The notes beneath the pieces were generated by a model. The model did not search any database. It worked only from the letters and a program-made list of their open reading frames with translations, and had not been told where the DNA came from. A stretch of DNA of 64,000 nt, from assembly GCF_003860585.1 (NCBI RefSeq), contig NZ_CP034159.1, forward strand, positions 992,001 through 1,056,000, in the 5' to 3' direction. Below are positions 16,670 through 23,596 of the stretch, one piece after another. Made by a program: the position numbers and the translations under genes. This DNA comes from Kaistella carnis (GTDB lineage Bacteria > Bacteroidota > Bacteroidia > Flavobacteriales > Weeksellaceae). The first letter of the stretch is position 1. Each line of letters begins with the position of its first letter.

Positions 16670-17104
16670 ATGAATACCACAGAAATTTTAGAAAAACTGC
16701 CCTATTCTACTCCATTTTTATTCGTGGATGATTTGGTGAGCGTTGACGAAAATGGCGTGACTGGAACTTTCACTTTTAAAGAAGATTTAGATTTTTATAG
16801 AGGTCATTTTAAAAACAATCCAATTACTCCCGGAGTTATTTTAACTGAAACAATGGCGCAAATAGGATTGGTTTGTTTAGGAATTTTTCTGGTTGGAAAT
16901 GATTTGACTGAAGAAAGTCAGATTGGTTTAACATCAACAGATATTGAATTTCTGAAACCCGTTTTTCCGGGTGAAAAAGTGACCGTGATTTCTGAGAAAA
17001 TATACTTTAGATTTAATAAATTAAAATGCAAAGTGAAAATGCTGAATGAAAAGTTAGAAATCGTTTGTGAAGGGACAATAGCGGGAATTATTAAAGTGAA
17101 TTAA
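16670..17104 (+). CDS. FabZ/FabA-like 3-hydroxyacyl-ACP dehydratase
   Basis: 144 residues, a single hot-dog domain. Catalytic H46 (YRGHFKNNPITPGV) and E60 (LTETMAQIG) have the 14-residue spacing seen in FabZ. It begins at the base after the SDR stop. It would dehydrate the 3-hydroxyacyl intermediate on the cluster ACP. With the upstream enoyl reductase-like protein and the downstream condensing enzyme it gives most of an elongation cycle; no FabG-type ketoreductase is in the cluster. Confidence 0.88.
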   Translation: MNTTEILEKLPYSTPFLFVDDLVSVDENGVTGTFTFKEDLDFYRGHFKNNPITPGVILTETMAQIGLVCLGIFLVGNDLTEESQIGLTSTDIEFLKPVFPGEKVTVISEKIYFRFNKLKCKVKMLNEKLEIVCEGTIAGIIKVN

Positions 17105-17105
17105 A

Positions 17106-18377
17106 ATGGAAAGACGAGTTGTCATCACGGGATTAGGAGTCGTTGCACCGAATGGAGTTGGTTTGGAAGATTTCCGGTCTGCTTTAAAAGAAGGTCGCTC
17201 TGGTATTCAGTTTGATCAACAATTAGCCGACTTACAATTTTCCTGTCAGGTTTCCGGAACTCCGCCTATTGATAGAGAAAATTTAAGCAAATATTTCACC
17301 GATTTAGAATTACGAAATTTTAACTCAACCGGAATTCTTTACGGCGTGATCGCAGGTTTAGATGCGTGGAACGATGCGGGATTAAAACCATCAAAAGATG
17401 AAAGTCCTGATTGGGAAAGCGGCACTATTTTCGGCGCCGGAACTTCGGGGATTGAAAAATTTCGGGAAAGTATTTATAAAATAGATGCGTTTCAAACCCG
17501 AAGATTAGGAAGCACCGCTGTATCACAAACTATGAATAGCGGAATTTCTGCTTATCTCGGTGGAAAGTTAGGTTTAGGAAATCAAGTCACGACCAATTCT
17601 TCTGCGTGTACCACAGGAACAGAAAGTGTTTTAATGGCTTTTGACCGAATCAAAGCAGGAAAAGCAAAACGCATTTTAGCAGGTAGCACGAGTGATTCAG
17701 GTCCTTATATCTGGGCAGGTTTTGATGCGATAAAAGTTTGTAATTACAAATCGAATGAAAATCCAGAAAAAGCATCTCGACCGATGAGTGCCTCTGCAGC
17801 GGGATTTGTTCCCGGAAGTGGGGCCGGTGCTTTGGTGATTGAAGATTTGGAATCCGCTTTGGCAAGAAATGCCAAAATCTATTGCGAAATTCTGGGTGGA
17901 AATCTGAACAGTGGCGGTCAACGAGGTGGTGGAAGTATGACCGCACCAAATTCTACAGCGGTTCAAAAATGTGTAAAAGATGCCATTTTGGAATCCGGAA
18001 TTGAAGCAAAAGACATCGATTATATCAGCGGACATTTAACGGCGACTTCAAAAGATGCTACCGAAATTGAGAATTTATCATCTGCTTTAAATCGGTCCGG
18101 GAAAGATTTTCCTTACATCAATTCACTAAAGGTGTCGACAGGACATTGTCTTTCTGCAGCAGCCAGTATTGAATGTGTGGCAACGGTTTTACAACTGTCT
18201 GAAAATTTTGTCGCACCCAATATTAATTGTGAAGATTTAAATCCAGAAATTTCTGCAATTATTGATGAGGAATGTATTCCACAAAAATTGATTAAAAAAG
18301 AGATCAATATTGCGGCAAAAGTAAGTTTTGGTTTTGGCGATGTGAACGGATGTATTATCTTTAAAAAATATTCTTAA
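17106..18377 (+). CDS. Beta-ketoacyl-ACP synthase (FabF-like)
   Basis: 423 residues with the full KAS II triad: C168 in SSACTTGTES, H310 in SGHLTATSKDATE and H347 in VSTGHCLSAAASIE. The usual HGTSTP around the first histidine reads HLTATS here, and the KS belongs to a divergent branch rather than the housekeeping FabF. It would elongate the acyl chain on the cluster ACP with malonyl-ACP. It starts one base after the dehydratase stop and is followed 18 bases later by the ACP. Confidence 0.9.
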   Translation: MERRVVITGLGVVAPNGVGLEDFRSALKEGRSGIQFDQQLADLQFSCQVSGTPPIDRENLSKYFTDLELRNFNSTGILYGVIAGLDAWNDAGLKPSKDESPDWESGTIFGAGTSGIEKFRESIYKIDAFQTRRLGSTAVSQTMNSGISAYLGGKLGLGNQVTTNSSACTTGTESVLMAFDRIKAGKAKRILAGSTSDSGPYIWAGFDAIKVCNYKSNENPEKASRPMSASAAGFVPGSGAGALVIEDLESALARNAKIYCEILGGNLNSGGQRGGGSMTAPNSTAVQKCVKDAILESGIEAKDIDYISGHLTATSKDATEIENLSSALNRSGKDFPYINSLKVSTGHCLSAAASIECVATVLQLSENFVAPNINCEDLNPEISAIIDEECIPQKLIKKEINIAAKVSFGFGDVNGCIIFKKYS

Positions 18378-18395
18378 TAAAAATCAATTCTAGAT

Positions 18396-18650
18396 ATGAA
18401 CAAGGAAGAGGCTATTCAAAAACTAAAAGAAATCGTAAAACCTTATGTGAAAAATGAGGAGGCTTTAGCAAACATTAATGAAGATACAGATTTCATCAAC
18501 GATTTAAATATTAATTCCGCCAATTTAGTTGATGTAATTTTAGATGTCGAAGAAGTTTTTGATATTGAAATCGATGCCGATTCTATGGAAAAAATGCGGG
18601 ATGTAAAATTTGCTTTGGCTGTTATTGAGGAGAAACTTGCCGCAAAGTAA
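18396..18650 (+). CDS. Acyl carrier protein of the polyketide cluster
   Basis: 84 residues, acidic and helical. The region DFINDLNINSANLVDVILDVEE aligns with the ACP recognition helix, giving S41 as the phosphopantetheine site. The residue before it is Asn, not the usual Asp, and Ala follows instead of Leu or Met (NSA in place of DSL), so this ACP may need a particular transferase or have narrow partner choice. It is the last gene of the cluster. Confidence 0.85.
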   Translation: MNKEEAIQKLKEIVKPYVKNEEALANINEDTDFINDLNINSANLVDVILDVEEVFDIEIDADSMEKMRDVKFALAVIEEKLAAK

Positions 18651-18680
18651 TTTTTTATTAATTTCATTTAGAAGATTTCT

Positions 18681-18900
18681 TAAACACAAATGTCACAGAT
18701 GATTTCAAAAATGACACAAAATCGCATCATTAAGTTTTAGTAAACACTTAAGATGATGAACATTTCCTTCAGGAATTTCAAACTTGATTATTTGCACTTT
18801 CATATCTCATAACAATTTGTGCTTTTACAAGAAAACTCAAAGTATTACTATATTGAAAGCACCTTAAAACATAAAAAAATTTTGTGCCTTTTGTGGTTTA
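18681..18900. repeat. MITE-like element, right flank of the polyketide cluster
   Basis: A 220-bp non-coding block whose left end TAAACACAAATGTCACA and right end, read in reverse, TAAACCACAAAAGGCACA are imperfect inverted repeats. Its middle (GATGAACATTTCCTTCAGGA followed by ATT) resembles the middle of the element at 12671. It fills most of the 323-bp gap between the ACP and transaldolase genes. Confidence 0.5.
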
Positions 18901-18948
18901 AATTCCTTTTTAAGAGCGAAATCATTTTCCTATTGCACCCGAAAATCT

Positions 18949-18956
18949 TACCTTTG
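18949..18956 (+). promoter_or_regulatory. -7 box of the transaldolase promoter
   Basis: TACCTTTG fits TAnnTTTG and lies 17 bases before the ATG. No clear -33 TTTG is seen. Confidence 0.5.
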
Positions 18957-18973
18957 CAAAAACAAAAAGTAAT

Positions 18974-19627
18974 ATGAAATTTTTTATCGACACCGCTAAT
19001 CTCGAGCAAATTAAAGAAGCACAGGATTTAGGAATTTTAGATGGAGTGACCACCAATCCATCATTGATGGCAAAAGAAGGAATCAGTGGAAAAGAAGCAA
19101 TTCTGAACCATTACAAGACCATTTGCGAAATCGTTGACGGCGCTATTTCTGCGGAAGTTTTAAGCACCACTTATGAAGAAATGATTAAGGAAGGTGACGA
19201 ATTAGCAGCGATTCACCCAAATATAGTGGTTAAAATTCCAATGATCAAAGACGGTATTAAAGCTTTAAAATATTTTTCAAATAAAGGAATCAAAACCAAC
19301 TGTACTTTGATTTTCTCTGCCGGACAAGCTTTATTGGCGGCAAAAGCCGGAGCGAATTATGTTTCTCCGTTCTTGGGAAGACTTGATGATATTTCAGTGG
19401 ACGGAATGAACTTGGTCGAAGAAATCAGAATGATTTTTGATAATTATATGTTCGATACTGAAATTCTTGCAGCGTCGATCCGTTCGCCAATGCACATCAT
19501 CAACTGTGCTAAAATTGGTGCAGATGTGATTACTTCACCTTTAGATTCAATTCTTAATTTATTGAATCACCCATTGACTGACAAGGGTTTAGCACAGTTT
19601 GTAGCTGATGCTAAAAAAATGGGATAA
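18974..19627 (+). CDS. Transaldolase / fructose-6-phosphate aldolase family protein
   Basis: 217 residues, the short single-domain length of FSA/TalC-type proteins. [11 protein letters not shown] opens it and [13 protein letters not shown] is the family signature. K87 ([10 protein letters not shown]) is the Schiff-base lysine. It probably transfers dihydroxyacetone units in the pentose phosphate pathway; in Bacteroidota this short type usually serves as the cell's transaldolase. It is monocistronic, with its own promoter box and a strong terminator. Confidence 0.9.
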   Translation: MKFFIDTANLEQIKEAQDLGILDGVTTNPSLMAKEGISGKEAILNHYKTICEIVDGAISAEVLSTTYEEMIKEGDELAAIHPNIVVKIPMIKDGIKALKYFSNKGIKTNCTLIFSAGQALLAAKAGANYVSPFLGRLDDISVDGMNLVEEIRMIFDNYMFDTEILAASIRSPMHIINCAKIGADVITSPLDSILNLLNHPLTDKGLAQFVADAKKMG

Positions 19628-19653
19628 GAAGAATTTTTCTATTTAAAATAGCT

Positions 19654-19687
19654 AAACCGTCTGAATTCTCAGGCGGTTTTTTTTTGT
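19654..19687 (+). terminator. Intrinsic terminator after transaldolase
   Basis: An 11-bp stem (19654-19664 with 19669-19679, loop ATTC) is followed by a run of T. Confidence 0.9.
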
Positions 19688-19756
19688 ACCAAAAATTATT
19701 ATATCGCTTATTGATATCTTCTATTAAATTAAATTTCACACAATTTAATTGCGTAG

Positions 19757-19764
19757 TATATTTG
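19757..19764 (+). promoter_or_regulatory. -7 box before the nitroreductase gene
   Basis: TATATTTG is a full match to TAnnTTTG, 35 bases before the ATG. It probably drives the nitroreductase-ohrR-ohr set. Confidence 0.55.
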
Positions 19765-19798
19765 CACTTGTAAATACGAACTAACAAAATTAATATCA

Positions 19799-20431
19799 AT
19801 GTCATTAATAGAAAATTTAAACTGGAGACATGCTGTAAAAGCTTATGACCCTTCAAAAAAAGTATCACAAGAAGACCTTAATAAAATATTAGAAGCCGCG
19901 AGATTGGCTCCGACCTCGTCAGGATTACAACCTTTCCGTGTGATCGTGGTGGAAAACCAGGAACTGAAAGAAAAAATGGTCCAGGGTGCGTTGAATCCAG
20001 AAGTGATGAAAGACAGTTCACACGTTTTGGTTTTTGCAGCTTGGGACCGCTATTCCGACTCGAAAATCGACGAGGTATATGATTATCATACCGATGTGAG
20101 AGGTTTACCAAGAGGAAGATTTGGCAGCTACACCGATAAACTAAAAGAGATTTATGGTGCCCAAACTGCTGAGGAGCATTTCTCGCACACCGCAAGACAA
20201 ACCTATATCGCTTTAGGCTTAGCCATGGCACAAGCTGCAGAATTAAAGATTGACAGTACGCCGGCCGAAGGTTTCAGCAATGAAGTGGTTGACGAAATTT
20301 TAGGCTTGAAAGAAATGGCCTTAAGAAGTGTAACTCTACTTTATTTAGGATATAGAGACGAAGAAAAAGATTACTTGGCTCACATGAAGAAAGTGAGAAT
20401 TCCGATGGAAGAATTTATCATTCAAAAATAA
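19799..20431 (+). CDS. Nitroreductase-family NAD(P)H oxidoreductase
   Basis: 210 residues. The N-terminal NWRHAVKAYDPSKKVSQEDL and LAPTSSGLQPFRVIVV are the FMN-binding pattern of NfsB-like nitroreductases. It is a cytoplasmic flavoprotein that reduces quinones or nitro compounds. It lies 28 bases before the ohrR-like gene on the same strand, so it is probably part of the same peroxide or electrophile stress response. The exact substrate is unknown. Confidence 0.85.
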   Translation: MSLIENLNWRHAVKAYDPSKKVSQEDLNKILEAARLAPTSSGLQPFRVIVVENQELKEKMVQGALNPEVMKDSSHVLVFAAWDRYSDSKIDEVYDYHTDVRGLPRGRFGSYTDKLKEIYGAQTAEEHFSHTARQTYIALGLAMAQAAELKIDSTPAEGFSNEVVDEILGLKEMALRSVTLLYLGYRDEEKDYLAHMKKVRIPMEEFIIQK

Positions 20432-20459
20432 TACGCTTATCTACTCTTTTTAATTTCAA

Positions 20460-20897
20460 ATGATGGAAAATTTAAACACGCCAAAATTAGGAGACCAGTT
20501 ATGCTTTCCATTTTATCTGATCGCCAAAGAAATTACAGGAATGTACCGTCCTTTTCTGGAGGAATTAGACATTACCTATTCCCAGTATTTGGTGATGATG
20601 GTTTTGTGGGAATATGAAAGATTAACGGTGAATCAAATTGGTGAAAAATTACATCTGGACAGCGGAACATTAACGCCATTATTAAAAAGACTCGAAGCAA
20701 AATCATACATCATCAGACATCGGAAGAAAGAAGATGAACGTGTAGTTGAAGTTTTTCTGACGGAAGAAGGAAATCAACTTCAAAAAAAAGCCTGTATCAT
20801 TCCCGGAAAAATGCAGGAAAAACTCAATTTATCAGAAAGTGACTTGGTTGAATTGAAAGCAACAGTAACGAAATTATTAAAAATAATAGAAAAATAA
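20460..20897 (+). CDS. ohrR: MarR-family organic hydroperoxide sensor repressor (OhrR-like)
   Basis: 145 residues of the MarR fold with a winged helix-turn-helix (VNQIGEKLHLDSGTLTPLLK, about 59-78). C15 in GDQLCFPFYL is in the place of the peroxide-sensing cysteine of OhrR. A second ATG one codon later could be the start, which would make it C14. It is directly followed by the ohr gene, its usual target. When its cysteine is oxidised the repressor releases DNA. Confidence 0.88.
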   Translation: MMENLNTPKLGDQLCFPFYLIAKEITGMYRPFLEELDITYSQYLVMMVLWEYERLTVNQIGEKLHLDSGTLTPLLKRLEAKSYIIRHRKKEDERVVEVFLTEEGNQLQKKACIIPGKMQEKLNLSESDLVELKATVTKLLKIIEK

Positions 20898-20902
20898 GAA
20901 AT

Positions 20903-21325
20903 ATGAAAACATTGTATACAACAAGCGTAACAGCGCAAGGTGGCCGTGACGGACACGTAAAAAGTGAAAACGGAATTTTAGAAATGGATGTTCGAACTCC
21001 AAAAGCTTTAGGTGGCGCAAGTGATGACTTCGCGAACCCCGAAATGCTTTTTGCAGCGGGTTATTCCGCGTGTTTCGACAGCGCCTTAAACTTGGTCATT
21101 AAAAAATCAAAGATCGAAACCGGCGAAACTACCGTAAAAGCAAAAGTAAGCATTGGTCAAATTGAAAATGGCGGTTTCGGCTTAGCCGTAGAATTAGATG
21201 TAAATGTTCCCGGTGTTTCTTTAGAAGAAGCGCAGTCTTTGACAGAACAAGCTCATCAGGTTTGTCCTTACTCGAACGCAACAAGAAATAATATTGAGGT
21301 TAAACTTGCGGTGACCAATAAATAA
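20903..21325 (+). CDS. ohr: Organic hydroperoxide resistance protein Ohr
   Basis: 140 residues, an OsmC/Ohr fold. The two redox cysteines are C57 (AAGYSACFDSAL) and C121 (HQVCPYSNATRNNI), which fit Ohr rather than OsmC. It reduces organic peroxides in the cytoplasm with dithiol help. It starts five bases after ohrR, so the two form one operon under the repressor. Confidence 0.95.
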   Translation: MKTLYTTSVTAQGGRDGHVKSENGILEMDVRTPKALGGASDDFANPEMLFAAGYSACFDSALNLVIKKSKIETGETTVKAKVSIGQIENGGFGLAVELDVNVPGVSLEEAQSLTEQAHQVCPYSNATRNNIEVKLAVTNK

Positions 21326-21405
21326 TTCAGTTCTCTTCAGATTTATCAAAAACACATCAATTATATATAGCAGATTGAATCGATTCTGAGATTTAATCAA
21401 AATTA

Positions 21406-21443
21406 AAAACGGCATAACTTTTTTAAGTTGTGTCGTTTTTTTT
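21406..21443 (+). terminator. Intrinsic terminator after ohr
   Basis: A 12-bp or longer stem with two G-T pairs (about 21409-21420 with 21425-21436) is followed by eight T. Confidence 0.8.
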
Positions 21444-21513
21444 ATGAAGATAATCTACTGGATATTTTTTTTCAAGCAGATTTACTCAATTTAAAATTCA
21501 CAATCTCTAAAAA

Positions 21514-21549
21514 ACAAAAAAGGATAAAAAATTAATTTTATCCTTTTTA
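21514..21549 (-). terminator. Terminator of the tRNA gene
   Basis: AAAAAGGATAAAA pairs with TTTTATCCTTTTT across a short AT loop just downstream of the tRNA on the minus strand, followed by a T-rich stretch. Confidence 0.7.
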
Positions 21550-21551
21550 TG

Positions 21552-21625
21552 TGACCGCGAAGGGATTCGAACCCCCAACCCTCAGAGCCGAAATCTGATA
21601 TTCTATCCAGTTGAACTACGCAGCC
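21552..21625 (-). tRNA. tRNA-Arg (anticodon UCG)
   Basis: A 74-base cloverleaf on the minus strand: acceptor GGCTGCG pairs with CGCGGTC, anticodon stem TCAGA with TCTGA, anticodon loop TTTCGGC giving TCG, and T loop TTCGAAT with a stem containing two G-T pairs. The discriminator is A and the CCA end is not encoded. The remaining bases of the 21326-21738 gap hold the two terminators and nothing else I can name. Confidence 0.92.
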
Positions 21626-21738
21626 ATTTTTCAATTCAGTAGTTGAGCTTTTGCGTGATTGAGTTTTTAAGTTTTAAAACTATTGGACTATTTCTATTCA
21701 AACACTCCCGATTCAATTATCCGCCACTCTTCTACTTT

Positions 21739-23517
21739 CTAAAAAGAAATCTTCACTCCTCCCAAGATCTGTGCTCCCAAAACTTTATACCCTTTGTAAG
21801 TTTGATATTGGGTGTTTAGTAAGTTATTTCCGAGTGCAAAAATACTGAAATTTTTGTGAACTTTGTACTCTGCAGACAAATTTAAATCAGCAAATCCACC
21901 AACTTTGTCATTATTATTCTGTTCCGAGATATAAAAGTCCAGATTAATTCCTTCTCTATTCAACTGAAATGAATTGGTTGTCATATCCGTTCCAAAAATT
22001 GCCTTCGCACCCAAATTCAATTTCTTGTCCAACATGGAATATTTACCTCCTATACTGGCTCTTACCAAAGGTTTATTAAATATATTCTCATAATTATCGA
22101 GATTGTATTTCTCAAAATTCACTTCCGCATCCAAAGCCAAATTCGCTAAAGGGAAATATTGAACGCTTCCTTTGGCCTCACTCACTGTTCCGTTATCATA
22201 TACGGAGGAAAATGTGTTTGCAAAATCATACGCCTGACGTCTATAATCCACTTCGTAATTAAACAGATCATTTGCGCGGAAAAAGAGAATATCATTCATT
22301 TTTCCGAATCCTGCGCTGAAATCATATTTGATCTGCTGATCAATATCACCACGCAATCCAAAATAGAATTTATATTTGGTTTCCGTCGCACGCAATTCCT
22401 GATCAGATACCAAATAAGGATTCTCTTCCAGTAAATTTGCGTAGGTATTTAACTTTAAACCGCCTGTAATTCCTGCATAAAACTTGAATTCATCGGCTGC
22501 CGCAAATTGTAATTCCGCTTTTGGAAACCAATAGGTTTTATTATTTTTATTCTGTTCTGCTAACATCATATTCGAATTTTTACCATTCAAAAATGAAAAA
22601 TCAGAACCGATCATTAAATAAGATTTCCCTTTAAAAAAGGTTGCTTTCGGCGATAAAGTCGCATTTAAATACTGCGAAGAATTTTTATCAAGCAATTCAA
22701 AATCGGTTTTTACCGTTTCCAGATTAAGCCCCAAATCGGCATTAAAAGTTACGTCATCAAATGCCGGAAATTCCACTCCATGTTTTGATAGATTAACCAA
22801 AACTTCGGCTTGATTTTCCTTTGCATTAAAATGATCACTCAAAAAAGAGGACTTCACGCGAACGTCATTCAAAATATCGTTGGAATAAAAATCATAGTAT
22901 CCATTTACTTTGATTCGGTTGGTTTTCTGCTTTAAATCGACATTATTTGAAGCCGGAGTCAGGGCGTAAATTCCGTAATAATTATAATCATTTAAACCAT
23001 AATCGGCGTTGATGCTAAATTTTCCTGTCTCTCCGTAAGAGTTAAGATATAAGCCAATATCCGCACTATTCTGTTTGGATTTCCAGTCATACACTTTTCG
23101 CAAACCAGCAGTTGAAAGAAAATGCACATCCGCTCCTACTTCCATACCGTTTTCCAGTTCTGTAGAAATGTTTCCGTCGGCCAGGATTTTTCCGTAATTC
23201 CCCATTCCCAACTGGAAATAGTTGTTCTGATATTCCGCATCAAACTTCGGCGAGATATCTTCTCCCTGAATTAATGAGGTTTTAAAATCTGAAGATGCCG
23301 GCACATTTGTAATATCATACGTCGGCGGATTCGCAGATTTTTCCTCAGGTGGATAATTTTTTTCCGCTTCGATAGAGGTTTTTTTCTTCTCGATTTTCTT
23401 CACTTCCGGTTCGCGTTTTCGGTCCAGAATCAATTTTTCTTCTTTGATCTGAGAAAAAACTGCGGTCGAGGAGAATAATAAACCGATGAAAAATATATGT
23501 TGAATTCTTTTATTCAT
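21739..23517 (-). CDS. TonB-receptor-like outer membrane beta-barrel without plug
   Basis: 592 residues with a signal peptide (ends near SSTAVFSQ, about 22). A Lys/Glu-rich linker with short repeats follows (about 27-60), then a long barrel-like region and a terminal phenylalanine (GGVKISF). The barrel end ALGNNLLNTQYQTYKGYKVL resembles the last strands of TonB-dependent receptors, but there is no TonB box or plug domain. It lies 79 bases downstream of the TPR gene on the same strand; the two probably act together at the envelope. Substrate unknown. Confidence 0.7.
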   Translation of the reverse strand: MNKRIQHIFFIGLLFSSTAVFSQIKEEKLILDRKREPEVKKIEKKKTSIEAEKNYPPEEKSANPPTYDITNVPASSDFKTSLIQGEDISPKFDAEYQNNYFQLGMGNYGKILADGNISTELENGMEVGADVHFLSTAGLRKVYDWKSKQNSADIGLYLNSYGETGKFSINADYGLNDYNYYGIYALTPASNNVDLKQKTNRIKVNGYYDFYSNDILNDVRVKSSFLSDHFNAKENQAEVLVNLSKHGVEFPAFDDVTFNADLGLNLETVKTDFELLDKNSSQYLNATLSPKATFFKGKSYLMIGSDFSFLNGKNSNMMLAEQNKNNKTYWFPKAELQFAAADEFKFYAGITGGLKLNTYANLLEENPYLVSDQELRATETKYKFYFGLRGDIDQQIKYDFSAGFGKMNDILFFRANDLFNYEVDYRRQAYDFANTFSSVYDNGTVSEAKGSVQYFPLANLALDAEVNFEKYNLDNYENIFNKPLVRASIGGKYSMLDKKLNLGAKAIFGTDMTTNSFQLNREGINLDFYISEQNNNDKVGGFADLNLSAEYKVHKNFSIFALGNNLLNTQYQTYKGYKVLGAQILGGVKISF

Positions 23518-23596
23518 TTCTTAATGTATTATTGTAAAATCTCAGGCGTACAATGTCCAATTTCTGCATTGTACCTTAAACTTTGTACAATTATAT

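Noticed and set aside
21739..23517. Classical TonB-dependent receptor
   Set aside because: There is no TonB box, plug domain or SusD partner; only the barrel end looks similar.
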